A stretch of 64,000 bases of DNA. Origin: Cantharellus purpuraceus. Taxonomy: Eukaryota; Basidiomycota; Agaricomycetes; Cantharellales; Hydnaceae. The notes under the pieces are model-generated. The model worked only from the letters and a program-made list of their open reading frames with translations. It was not told the origin of the DNA and ran no database searches. The stretch is taken from assembly GCA_025174535.1 (NCBI GenBank), contig JALBUN010000016.1, forward strand, positions 62,001-126,000. The letters run 5' to 3'. This document shows positions 33,129 through 44,706 of this stretch, one piece after another; the stretch's first letter is position 1; each line of letters opens with the position of its first letter. The position numbers and the translations under genes are program-made.

Positions 33129-33704
33129 TGTTACCCACAGGATATCTCCCCAAAATCATTCGGCCAGACAATATTGCAGAAGCAGAATTTGCATAGATCA
33201 ACAAATATGGCACCGCTCTGAGAATCAAGGGTGCCTTGGGGGCGGGTCCTTCTTCGAATTTCATCACCGACGTGTTTCCATCTTATTGTTCGTAGGTAGT
33301 TCTGTTTACTGCCGGCCGTAAAGTGCGTTGCTCATCTTCAAATTCTGCGTTCAGTCCGAGCTAACCATGGGCCTTCGATGCAGGTCATACATAATGTTCT
33401 CAACGTGGAAGGTTACAGCAGTGCTTACAATAAAGTATTAGGTGCTGATCATGTCAGACACCGGAAAATCATGAATCCCGCATTTTCCTTCAGCGCTTTG
33501 CGGGTGTTTTTACCACTCTTTCAGCACACCCGCAAAGGGTCCATTCACTTTGTTTTCGTGCATCTCATTGTTAATTGTCGTGGTGTATTACCAGATTGAA
33601 ACTAAATGGGAAGAGTCAATGGCGCAGAATGGCAGCACATCCCTGGTTCTTGACATTCAGTCGTGGCTTACTCGTGCCACTTTGGATGCCCTGGGCCACG
33701 GTTG
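33129..33704 (+). pseudogene. Cytochrome P450 fragment (P450-2), exons 2-6 only
   Basis: Colinear with exons 2-6 of P450-3. It has PKIIRPDNIAEAEFA, then TAG in place of the conserved Trp, then INKYGTALRIKGALG. The next donor is changed from GTGGGT to GCGGGT. Later come HRKIMNPAFSFSALRVFLPL and MAQNGSTSLVLDIQSW. The match ends inside LDALGHG at 33704. Neither the N-terminal anchor nor the heme-binding half is present. Confidence 0.8.
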
Positions 33705-33774
33705 AGTATCTCTTCTAGCTTCCGCTGCGTTATAATACTCTCCACTGTCTGCAGATTATTGTGAGTCTTTCATT

Positions 33775-34240
33775 CACATTCTTCCCTGTTTATTTGAATA
33801 TCGAGACTGAGTGCGTCGTTGTGTTTGTCCTAGAGAGCTCGGGGACCATTCTAGATCACGCACGCACGCATCGCAGTGATATATAATGTCCACACATGCT
33901 CTCCTCCACAGCCACACAGGAAGTGTGATAATGGTTCCAGAATCACACCTCCTGAAACATCCAACATACCAGCCACTCCCAACTGAATGTGACGAAGACT
34001 TACACATAGTCCGAGACAGTACAATCAAGGACCAGCTCAGGTAGTGACGGAGCAGGGACCAGACAATCCCAGGACGAAGATCCTAAGATTCAGGGAGAGA
34101 CCCTCCAGTTTCCACACCAGCTCCAACTACACTCTGATGCTCATTCTGCAAGCCACAGGTGACGCTGTGCACGGCCTTACATATACAAGAGGACCGGGCC
34201 ACTCCCACATACAGTGTAAGATGGCAGGATATAGTGGTTA
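33775..34240 (+). repeat. P450-type upstream region without its gene
   Basis: Homologous to 13990-14400 upstream of P450-1, including GTGATATATAATGTCC and the GACAATCCCAGGACGAA block. The match stops within about 30 bp of where the P450 ATG would be, and the following sequence is unrelated. Confidence 0.65.
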
Positions 34241-35690
34241 GGACTACCTACGTGTCTTGTGGTCATTCAGCTGAATATCAATATTTCAAACAATGCATAC
34301 ACCCGGATGGATAGCCACAAAAAAAAAACCTCTTTACTTTAAGCCGTAGCATCAAAGCAGGTCAGTTCTAGGCATGGGACAAAACCGCCAAGTATTCACC
34401 CTGATGGTGACAAGATCCACAACCGATAATCTATAGCACTCGGCGACTCTGAGGCGCCCAGGTTCGGAACAGCACAGGTGTCCGGGACGCAGAGTTATAC
34501 CTAGCAGCTGGTAGGGACATGACTGCCAGGGTTGGCAAAATCCCCGTAAGATGTATTTTTACTCCACTCTTTTGCACAATAATCACTCTTGCTCACATGC
34601 TAGTACGCGAACATGCTTGCAGCTCTGGCTTGACTATATGCTTTGCCGTGAGTCACTTCTGGATAAACTCTGTGATCCAGGGGATTATCGATCAACCCTC
34701 GAACGCTGGACATCCTTCAGATTTCAGTATGTCAACCAAAAGAGATAATGCTGTGTTTTGTTGCATTGGCGACATCAGACAAGGGGGAAACGCTTGAGCT
34801 AGTAGCTGTATCCGGACAAGTATAATCATCGGTGCTTGCTCGACAGGTGAGGGGGAGATAGTAGACAAGGGGGAAAAGATTGACAAGAGTGACGCCGCAA
34901 CAATCCAAAGTTCGTTTGGTGAGTGGATCCAGGGATTGACCCGTCTTCCTAACTGCTCCCCGGCTCGAATGTCTAACAGGATAGCCGGGGTGAGAAACCA
35001 AAGACTGCACTATCATGCCTCAGCCGCATTTACTATGGCGTCCCACTAATCGAGATGCCAGAGAACCACTTCAAAAATGTGGTCGGTAATGCACTACAAC
35101 ATTGCATATCGTATTCCCTCAATAGAGGCAACATCACATAGCAAAACTTTTCCAAACCGAATAACACTTACCACGCGAATGTTACGTCTGATAGAACCCC
35201 AAGCAAAAGGTATGTGACGGGGAAGTGAATAAAGGGTCAAACTCGCTGTGATTCAATGCCATCAAAACACCATATACGACGTGACGATGGATAATGGTAG
35301 CATGATGCCAACGAAGCGAGCTCACCACCATGTCCGCACTAGGAGTCCACATCTCGATAATTACCCTTCTCAGGTTCCCAGCAAGCTAAGCATAGCAAGT
35401 CCTACCATACCAAACCCCACATCTAGCACGCAGACACATAGTTCAATGGGCGGAACAACGTTCAATCAAAACGATTAGCAAAGCCCTGGGACGCCCCACA
35501 CAGCGCCCGAGGTCGAGCGGCCATGGCACTGTTCGATGGCTGGGTATGTGATAGTTTTTTTTTCTGTTCTGGAAGAGGTCGTAAGAGTGTTGTGTCTTGC
35601 TGTTAGTCGTTGAGGAGCTGCAGCTGCTGGTTGGGATCAAAAAGTACAGTCCATCGATCGGACGGAAGGTCATGGAATTCTTCGACTATG
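34241..35690. other. Intergenic, no gene recognised
   Basis: I see no supported gene. 35290-35440 is related to 10510-10650. A homopolymer of A lies near 34320 and one of T near 35555. Confidence 0.35.
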
Positions 35691-35699
35691 GTTACAAGT

Positions 35700-36231
35700 A
35701 CATCTAGGACATAATGAAATGTGATTGAACGCGTCTAATAAGAATCTGAAAGTAGTTACACCACAAAATCGAAAATTCAACCCCCCCTCCGATCCGCTCG
35801 AGCAAAATGCATCTAACAAAGTCATCACTCATCAATGCATCAGCTTCATACTGTCTGCCAAGCTGTGTGCTGCTGCTTATTTACAGGACAAACTTCGTCT
35901 ATGACTTGGTATACTCGATCGCGTCGCGCAATATTTCGTGAACCTTTCATCCATCTGACAGCAATTCCACAGCATTCTTCGAGAACCTTTTGTCAATATA
36001 TCGAGGGTGTTATGAAATTCGATCGGGTCTGTCCAATATAAAAACAACACCGTATACATATTCAAAAGTGTAGGTCTATCCGAGACTATCTCAGTGAATC
36101 ATGTGAATACATATTCAAACGCCCCCACCCTCGGTCCTCCCAGTCACATGGTAATAGGACGAGAGTTCCGGAAACGATGGTTTCTTGTAAATCTGTCATA
36201 TTAGCTGGAACTAACCGACCATAATAGAGAC
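35700..36231. repeat. Conserved 3' flank of DUF6533 gene C
   Basis: Shared with 20300-20790 and more weakly with 51640-51870 and 52740-52977. Includes CTGCCAAGCTGTGTGCTGC and CGCGTCGCGCAATATTTC. No coding region is seen. Confidence 0.65.
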
Positions 36232-37941
36232 TTACACATAGTCCGCCACTACGCCGCCAAAGGTAATTTGAGCTGTCTGTGGCAGGACCTGAATTTCTTC
36301 AAGCTCAATATCATCTGTCATCTCTGCCAGCATATCCGACTCTATAGACTCGACCGCTTCCCGCGATACAACACACGCATGGACAGGGGAATCTCCAAAC
36401 TCTGCCATCACGGCGTCGTGAATGGTTTGCGTGGCTACATGGATACTGCCAAGGGATATGATAGGGATGCCCCGGGAGGTGGTGCTGTTGGGATGCGCGT
36501 TTCTCCTTTGGAGGTCAAGGTGGAAGCGGCAGATCATGATGGCTGACAAGCTGCATATATTTAGTAGAAGTCTGAAATTCCGTATTCCGACTCGCCTGTT
36601 TTGAATAAGTGAAAGGAAAGGTGAAAGTGTAGGCTAAAGTAGAAGTTGGAGCGGCCAGCAGTGGATACCAATGTCTGACATACTCTCAAGGTCTAGTGCA
36701 TCCGGTTAACGATGGCATAAGTATTGAGACATTGACATACCAATGGCGCGATCGAGTTGGCAAGAGAAAGGGTCAACACAAATCTGATAATAATTGAGCC
36801 TGGATTCGTTTGCGGTGATAGCGGATGAAATACCCGAATCTCATCAGACCTGATATTCATGCCTGTCCGTGAGAATTCTACCGTAATGAAACTATGACCT
36901 ACTTTGCCGGGCCAGTGAATGTGTCAGCGATAGCTTGTTCCATGCTGATCGTTTGTAGACTCTCCACGTTCCGAGTGTGCCGGCGAGTGTCACAGCAACA
37001 ACTACTGTGTCAAACAACATAACCGCGATCGAGTCGACATCACCGACTAAATAAAAAAGCAGGGAATCAACCACATCATAATAAATACCACTTTCACGTG
37101 TCTTACTTCTGGTGAATCATTGAGCACAGTTCATTCGAGACTGTGTGGCACGTACCTGGTGATAGTGTGGAATTGTGCACTAGTGATTTCACACCCGTCC
37201 AAGATTGTTGCTGCCTATAGTGGTGTGTCTGTCACGCATGTCCATATGAATCCAGACATGTACACATACCAGAGTGGATATGATGGTGCAACCTCCGAGA
37301 ACTCCAAGAACACCCAATACCACCCTCTTCCGATCGCTAATCGCATATGCCCGCGCCAGTAGCAGGCCTGCACAATTAACGCTTCAATGATCTATTGTTG
37401 CAAGGGACAACTTATCACCTTGAATACCGATGAGTGGGAGGAAGAAAAGAGCATTGACAAAGTGAAGAATCCCATCACATGCCCTGATGTGTATGAATTT
37501 CTGCGCTGCAAAGGTTGCCCTTGAACTTACTGCCTCATGTGTCATTTATGTGCATGAACACAAGTCATCAATAGGAACAGACCTGAAGTGATGTGAAATT
37601 GAAAAATTCCACAAATATTTCTAGCGAGGAAAACAATAGCACAGAGTATCGCGCCAGAACATACAGGGCTGTCCCCAGTTTAAACGTTCTATTCCAGATA
37701 TATTGAATCTCTTGTGAGATTGTCAGAAATGTGTCGTAGGAAAGGAGAGCTGTTTTGAGCGGAAAGCCGTTAGTTAGGTTGCGCACACGAGCCTTGACCT
37801 TACCGAGGCCAGCTATGAAGGTGTAATTGACAGCCATACTGACATCATATAATGAACTCACAAATCACTGCGCATATGGTGAGAAGCGACGCACGTATCT
37901 GACGCTGCTTGAATTGCTGCGTGTTCTGTCTGAGTTGCCAT
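36232..37941 (-). CDS. DUF6533-family seven-helix membrane protein, copy C
   Basis: Very close to copy B. Start at 37941 (MATQTEHAAIQAASD). The DUF6533 core SYDTFLTISQEIQYIW is followed by RTFKLGTALYVLARY. Later exons give LFDTVVVAVTLAGTLGTW, FVLTLSLAN and the tail RGIPIISLGSIHVATQ, DAVMAEFGDSPVH and a stop at 36232. As in copy A, the junction into the last helix (near 36800-36900) is one base out of phase in any model I can build, so this copy may be inactive there. Its P450 partner is missing: beyond 39475 the sequence differs from units A and B. Confidence 0.6.
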
Positions 37942-38023
37942 GTCAATGGAATGATCAAGGTCAAGGGAGAGGTCAAGTAGACTAGACTATGCCAGTATGC
38001 GACGAGTAGAACGCTACAAAAGG

Positions 38024-38035
38024 CTCATATATACA
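38024..38035 (-). promoter_or_regulatory. TATA element of DUF6533 gene C
   Basis: Plus-strand GGCTCATATATACAGG about 85 bp before the ATG at 37941, identical to copy B. Confidence 0.6.
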
Positions 38036-38690
38036 GGAGTGCTCTTGGTGTATGTAATGCCCTGGTATCAACAGCAACGAACAGCTAGGCGTACAGCCAT
38101 GAGGCTGAAAAGAGTTCGACCTGATAGCCAGTGATATTCCGTCAGAAGGCTCGGCACATATCAACTTCATTCTACATAAGTATCGCATTGAATTGGAAGC
38201 TGCTACACAAGACTTGCTATAAGTGGAATACCGAAACTTCCATCAGTTTCAGTGGAATAATACACGTGTGCACGTGTATGATGATCCGTCCACCAGTCTC
38301 TGCTCACTCGTCATGAATGGTGGCGCCAGTAAATCCGCGAAATATGACAAAGGCACGTCGCGGAGAGATCCATTCCGGCGTCTGAAAGAAGAGTAGGTAT
38401 TAGGAAATGATGGTAGCCTCAAGGTCCTGGAAATCTGATATGACCATAACGGATAGAGAGTTGGAAGTACATTGATTTTTCATCAAGAGACTAGAGATAT
38501 GTAGAGAAAGTGAAGTCTGTGACTCCAGGGTACGCCATTCTAACAGAGAACCACGTCCGTATGGGCGCACGCACGAGGGTCGGCGAGCTCACATGTGATC
38601 CTTTGCCTCCAGCGACAGGCGTCGCGGTGATGTCAACACTCCCCTCTATTACTCACATGCGGAATCTTCTGACATAGAAGCAGAAGCGTA

Positions 38691-38870
38691 GAATTTTGAC
38701 AGATGATCCATGGCAGCAGTGGGTGAAGCGACTGACTGGGCGGCCTGATATGGGGGCTCAGCTGAGGAAGCAGAAGCATAGAATTTTGATAGATGGTCCA
38801 TAGCAGCAGTGGGTGGAGCTGCTGACTAGGCGGCCTGAATAGAGGCGTTCAACTTGTCTTGTTGGCTGCA
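38691..38870 (+). repeat. Two tandem 90-bp units, unit C
   Basis: Same arrangement as 23335-23514: gaattttga starts at 38691 and 38781. The two units differ by a few substitutions, and the second is slightly changed near its end. Confidence 0.8.
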
Positions 38871-38902
38871 ATGCCTTACAACTCTCGACTAGCAGAGTAG
38901 TC

Positions 38903-39475
38903 GTGAACTCACAGGGAAATAATATACACCGTGTGCACACAGCCAGGCTCCAGGGACTCGCGAGTCGCCACTTCCCAGTTTCAAAGTTTGCTTTACAGAA
39001 GCGCTGCTACTTATTCAGCATGATGATCCGATCGGTTCCGTTCGAGCTACATTCATGTGGGGTTTCCGTTGAACATTACAGGGTAACCAAGGTGAGTTTG
39101 CGTAGGCGTTGCATGGGTGTGTCATACGGTGTATATTATTGTAAGTCTTATCGTTCCCGTTATTGTAATCGGATGCAGATACTCAGCGGGTGCTTGTCCT
39201 GGAGACAGCGGGAAACCATCCCAGACTATGTACGCACCCACTCAGGCCTGGATTCTGACAAGGCCTATACGTTTTCTCTGTGATAGAGTTACAGGAAGAG
39301 TATTCTGCATGGTCGAGGTGCACGTCAGGGTGAGTCGAGGCAAAGCTGGTGTTTGGGACGTATTCGGTTCTGAGACGCATCTGTCTGTCCTCATATTTTT
39401 GCCTGCACGCTTTACAGCACTCCAGTGCGCCACTCACCCAGCTTCAAGATTGATCATCCCCTCATTCCCATACGT
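38903..39475 (+). repeat. Duplicated segment, unit C, with the empty site of the Copia nest
   Basis: Matches 23571-23813 followed directly by 32523 onward. Near 39170 the sequence runs through ATCGGATGCAGATACTCAGC without an insertion. The match to the unit B segment ends at about 39470. Confidence 0.85.
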
Positions 39476-40478
39476 TGGTTTCTCTTAAGCACGTCGAAGG
39501 CCCATTTACAGTTTATCATCTGACGCGGTCCATACTGCGCCCTGGTGCCGGTTTCGGTGTATCCCTTGAAGATAAGCACACGTCTCAGTTAACCCTGTCA
39601 AAACGGCCACTATCGGATCCTTCCGCTCCTCAATGTGACCTTCGTGTCCAGAAGGAAGCCATTCCATCGTTCGCCACAGATGTAACTGACTTTACAGACA
39701 TACATTGGGCATTCAGCACAGGAATACATGACGAGCAGACCAGCGTCTCAGTTCGTATGCCGAACAGCACGTGTGGGTATGAGACTACGGATACCAGATA
39801 CATTATCAACACATACGTGGTATACGTATGATTGAGTGGCAAATGTACGCACCCAATATCTCGTTTGTAGCTCCCTTTTCGTTCTGAAGCGAGTTTGACA
39901 GTAATTCCGCCACGTATCATGACGCTCTGCACCGGCTCACGTTGCACCTGAATTTTCATGTTTTAGACCTAGGTGGAAGCACGTCGAAGAAATGTATTAT
40001 ACCTTGGTCCAAGCCACACCAGCGCAATTGTAAGCGTAGCTGTGCGCTTTCCCTGCACAGATCTAGTGAGGCGGGAGGACTATATATCACTGCGGTTAGA
40101 TTAGCCTTGATTGCGTCCCGAGAATTCATTAGCAGGAGGGGAGTTCAAACAGCCTACACTGTGGTTGCATGCGCTTCTTGGGACGTGTCTGCCGCCAGCA
40201 CTTTGTTTACTTGATGACCTGACGGAGCTTCCGAAACCAAGGGGAGTTCGAGGTGGATGTGTACTAATCTATCAGGTCGCGTGCCCATACTTAATGGTCT
40301 TTGCAAACGCATCTGAATCCATACTGAAGACCTCCATCATCACACACGACTATCCACTGACGTATATAGAAGATAAAGAACTTAAATTAGACGGAGCGTG
40401 CGATGGGAATCACAGCGAAATTGTGACAAGGTGAATAGGTGAATAGCGCAACACACATCACAAAGCAGTTTTGACAAG
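39476..40478. other. Intergenic, no gene recognised
   Basis: Open frames on both strands (for example 39475-39831 plus and 39630-39959 minus) do not resemble proteins. The expected P450 partner of DUF6533 gene C is absent here. Confidence 0.35.
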
Positions 40479-42842
40479 TCAACTTCCAATCGGGGCAATT
40501 GTCATTGGGAGTTCCGTGTGACCAGTATTTGACTCTTCAACCCTAGAATAACAATAAATCAACCTCGAGCACAGGTGTGATGAAACCTTGGCCCACATAG
40601 GGGTCATGAGTCCTGTGGCTCCCCTGATGATCTTAATACTTCCCGGAGCTGGTAAAAATTCAAGATTCTCGAGCAGCTCGATCAGGATCGCTTGCATCTT
40701 AATTAAACTGTGTCGGCTCATGGAGGAGAGATTATGCGCAGATAATGGATCACACGCATGCAAATCTCCATCTACATGACATCAGCATCGGACTTGCATC
40801 AGACATTGTTGGGACTTACCAAATGCAATTGCGTAGACCGCTGCTAAATGCGGCACTACTACATTTTAGTATCATCCAACAGACTCCAAAAAAGAGATCC
40901 TTGCACATGTTCGAGACGATCCCCAACCTGGTCGTCTGGTTAGCCTCGACCTCTTCAAGGAAGCGTTTAAGTCTCCATTCGTCTGCATCATCACCCCACC
41001 AAGATTTGAGCCTTGAAAAGGTGTACTTTAGGACTGTCAAATCGGAATAAGAGAAACCAATAACTCGCCTGCTATACGCAGCGATGGAAAGGAAGATTCG
41101 CTGTCCCTTGCTCACGGGAATGCTGGTGATGGTTTTTCCCGTCTTTATCTTTTGCGGTATTTCCAACGGAATTACATCATCGCGAGCGGCTTCCCGTGCA
41201 ATTGTGTGAACAATAGGATGATATCGAGGCGTTTCCTGTAAAACAGATAGACATTCTGGTTGACATGATACCAATAAGAACGAACATTAGGATGTTACCT
41301 TCGTCACCGCACCAAGATACTTCATGGAATCCAGATCTGCCACATTCAATTCACCATCCCCTCGTTTCGCTACCTGAGCACGAGTCGCCTGAATCTCGTC
41401 ACGGACCTTATTCTGAACATCAGGATGTCTGGACGGTTCTAACAATGCCTAACGGAGTGTCGAAGCGGTCGTTTCATGCCCAGCGAGGAATAACGTACTG
41501 AAATCAATAGAAGTTCACACTATAAGTATGGCGGAATTATCACGTGAGCTGAGACAGGATTTCTTCGTTATCGAGCTTCGTCCGGGATCCTCGGACAGGT
41601 TCGCTCTAACTGAAACACCAGTGAGCACAACAGGTGAGTGCATGACTACAAACTGAGCCCAGTAGGCAATCAACTTACTGAGGATACTCATGACGTCTTG
41701 GAGCCGGCTTTACCTTGTGCATGGGAAGCCAACTAGAGGGCTTGCGCAACTTCACGGGTTACTTTTATATAATTCTGTAGTCTCACTAACCGCTTAGATG
41801 GAATGCGTTGCGCAAGAGCGAGCAACCATTGAGGAAGCATTCCCATTATGGCCTAGACGGCAAGTCCCATATCTGAGCGATTCAGGAATGCATCCGCGCT
41901 GCAAATTCAACGTGAGCATACGAGGAACGTGATAATATATGACAACAAACAATAGATTCTCATAGGCACTAGAGAGTTTATTGCTGGACATTCGTCGATT
42001 GCTCGGAACTGATAATCAAATGCCGCTACGAATCGACGCGATCCACTCCGAGTACACTTTCCCTAGTGTGTGATAAAGCACCCACCGATTCCGAGAGCAT
42101 CCAAAGTAGTTCGAGCAAGCCAAGAGGGGTCCACGTTGAGCCATGTGCTCCTTCAGCTTAACTACGGTCTAAACATAGGTCAAGCGTTGTGCTAGCCGCG
42201 GGAGAAAATCAGGGATCACCTTTTGCGCAGTGTGGTGAAAGACAGGAAAAAATTCCCTCGGCGCGCTGTACGAGAAAGCAGGTTCATTATTTTTTTTTTT
42301 TGACGTGAGTGTTGGATCCCTGCAGAGGTGGAAGCTAGAAGGTGAGACTCGTGGGCTACGTCTAGAGCAAAAGGCGACCTTCAGCCCAAACAATCCCTTT
42401 GCCAGTCGTGAGTGCAATGCCTACGTCTGCTTGTTAGCCTCTCATTCGGTAGAACCGTGACATAGAGACCTTAGGGCCGGCAGTGAACAACAGGTCCCTC
42501 TGATGAAGTCGGCATCCGAGTTCAACGTAATGCTTGCAGCGTGAAATTTTCACATACACTTAGCGCCAAATATTCTCTTGATGCGCAGGGCACTCCCAAA
42601 CTCTCGCGTCCACGCAAAGTCAGCATCACCGACTTCCATTGGTCGGGCGAATGCTGGAATATTCCCTGCCTAACGAGTAGGTAGGGGAGACGGAAGGAGA
42701 ACAGAGTATTACCAGCGAGCCATGAGCCCCGGGGAGGCCCTGGAAGATATGCGATGGAATGTGCCCGAAGGCGACGGTAAAAATTGCGGAATAAAGGGAC
42801 TGCAGCCAGAAATGCCGCGACTGAGAAGAGGAGAGAGATCAT
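40479..42842 (-). pseudogene. Cytochrome P450 pseudogene, minus strand (P450-4)
   Basis: Start at 42842 with a hydrophobic anchor (LLFSVAAFLAAVPLF) and hinge YLPGPPRGSWLAGN. Further exons give PAFSYSAPREFFPVFHH, ETPRYHPIVHTIAREAA (Leu of the helix-K ETLR changed to Pro), ITSIPVSKGQRIFLSIAAY, WWGDDADEWRLKRFLEEVE and the heme loop FSSGLRNCI. In the inferred splice join after CI, the Gly codon has become TGA (bases 40821, 40820 and 40771), followed by WRFA. The C-terminal exon (MQAILIELLENLEFLPAPG...TGLMTP, then ELPMTIAPIGS) still reads. A run of 12 T at 42290-42301 shifts the frame before PAFSYS. It is a more divergent relative of the other P450 copies. Confidence 0.75.
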
Positions 42843-42983
42843 TCTGACTTTGAGCCATCATATTCCTTTCCACCAGCTTATATAGCTTTCCCACTGTAAC
42901 GGGCTAGGCTCAATAAGCCGAATAAGATGTCAGAATTGAATAGTGTAAATGAAGTCAGGTAATTCCTCAATGTTCCTCGATTC

Positions 42984-42988
42984 ACAGT
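42984..42988. other. Left target-site duplication (ACAGT) of the complete Copia element
   Basis: ACAGT at 42984-42988 and 47392-47396 directly flank the element. The joined flank would read CACAGTTAAAAATG. Confidence 0.9.
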
Positions 42989-43126
42989 TGTTGAGTAGCA
43001 ACTTATGTGATGGTCGGAGGTAAAAACTAACTGTATTATACGCGGCCCTTGTAGAAACTATACATGTGCTGACTAACAGAAACGCACTATATATATAGAG
43101 TAAGTGAGCGTACTTTCTCTTCTACA
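42989..43126 (-). repeat. 3' LTR of the complete Copia element
   Basis: 138 bp. It differs from the 5' LTR at three sites (TGATGG/TGACGG, TCGG/TCAG, GAGCG/GAGTG). The RNase H frame ends at its first bases on the minus strand. Confidence 0.95.
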
Positions 43127-44081
43127 CTCCCCCTCGCTCATTATCATATATCGCCAACCCAAGCTTAGCGCAATGTGCGCTGTGCGGTGCCAGTGGTAGA
43201 CCCTTGGTAAGTACGTCCGCCACCATTTCTGTAGTTGGAATAAACTCGATCTGAAGTTCGCCATCAGCGACTTTCTCGCGTACGTAGTGGTACTGAACGT
43301 CAATATGCTTGGAACGGTTGTGGAACACTGGATTCAGGGTGAGTGCTATAGCCCCCTGATTGTCTGTGAAGATCCTGATGTATTGAACGTTCGCACCCAG
43401 TTCTTTCAGCATTCGAAGCATCCAGGTTGCCTCCCTTGCCGCTTGCAACATCGCCATGTATTCCGCCTCCAAGATAGACAATGCTGTCACCTTCTGCTTC
43501 TTAGCTGACCACGACACAGCGCCGGTTCCTATCAAGAATGCATAGGCCCCAGTTGACTTTCTGTCATCCCGGTCGCCAGCGAAATCAGCATCCGAGTATG
43601 CGGAGAGCGTGAGGTCGCCTCCTAACTTCAGAGGTACGTCCATGGTTCCCTTCAGGTAACGTAGGGCTCGCTTAGTGGCCTGCCAGTGTGCCTGTCCTGG
43701 ATTGGACATATATTTGCATAGCACGCTGAGTGCATACGCAATGTCCGGTCGCATTGCCACCATTATGTATAACAGTGTGCCTACCAGCTCCCTGTAAGGT
43801 ATGCCTGCCATTCTCTCATGTTCAACATCATCCTGAGGGCACATTTCAGCTGTTAGATAGGTTCCTGGAGCAAATGGTGTTGCCAGTGGTGTGGCATCTT
43901 CAAGCAAAAACTTGTGCAGCAGACTGTTAACAAATGACGTCTGTGACAGCGCTATTGTTTGACTTGGGTGATCACGTTTAAACGATGCCCAGTGTCCAGG
44001 TAAGCTCCCCCTCGCTTGATATGCCATACTGTTCAGAAAACTGACGTTCAAGCTCAAGTAGTTTATCCTCGGGTCCTGCAC
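43122..44081 (-). pseudogene. Copia RNase H and end of RT
   Basis: The frame covers the RT thumb (YRELVGTLLYIMVAMRPDIAY, LRYLKGTMDVPLKLGG) and the RNase H domain with SAYSDADFAGDRDDRKSTGA, ILEAEYMA, FTDNQGAIAL and RSKHIDVQYHYVREKV, ending in MVADVLTKGLP. All usual acidic positions are visible. It overlaps the RT frame by about 100 bases in another frame, so one indel near 43980-44080 separates them. Confidence 0.85.
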
Positions 44082-44706
44082 AGGTTGCGTCGTCTACCCA
44101 GAAGACTATGACAGTGGATGAGCCATCCTCCAATGTCCTTCGGAAAGCACTTGGATCCGAGGTGAGCTTCTTCCAGCCGATCTTTCCCATGAATTCTGAC
44201 TTCTCTTCCTCCCAATAGTGCCCCCCCTGAACTGTTCCATATAGCGGCTTCAATAGCCGCCACACCAGTGTTGGGTCCGTCGGATGCTCAAAACCCAGCA
44301 GGGGCTTCATGTAGACGATCTCATGGAGCGGGCGGTGCAGGTAAGCAGAAGCAACATCAAACTGCTGTATCGCTGTATTCTGACTTGCTGCTGCTGCCAG
44401 AATGATTCGCAGCATCTCGAACCGCGTTACTGTTGCGTGGCTCTGCACAGGGTCAAAGTGAAGACCGGGGATCTGTGTGAATCCTTGTGCACAACACCTC
44501 CCCTTGAACCCTGTGATCCCACCTTTGGTATCACGCTTCATCTTCAACACTGTCTTGGAGTCCATCACCAGTGCGTCCCCACTCTGTGCCCATTCATATA
44601 CCCCATGGTTTGTGAGGTTCTGATGCTCCTTGTCTAGCGCTTTCCTCCAGTAGGGTGTGTTTGGGCCCGCAAGTGCCTCCTCAATGGTGAGTGGATCACC
44701 TGGCAC
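43978..44706 (-). pseudogene. Copia reverse transcriptase, fingers and palm
   Basis: Begins in the linker (LTIEEALAGPNTPYWRKAL) and runs through the RT core: FKGRCCAQGFTQIPGLHFD, AIQQFDVASAYLHRPLHEIV, WRLLKPLYGTVQGGHYW and the catalytic box VIVFWVDDATCAG. The box is FWVDD where YVDD is usual. The start lies in a different frame from the integrase (44707-44895 is the gap). The frame ends soon after LTWTLGIV. Confidence 0.85.

Noticed and set aside
39475..40434. Open frames on both strands between DUF6533 C and P450-4
   Set aside because: No family resemblance, no repeat in the other units, and no consistent intron signals.
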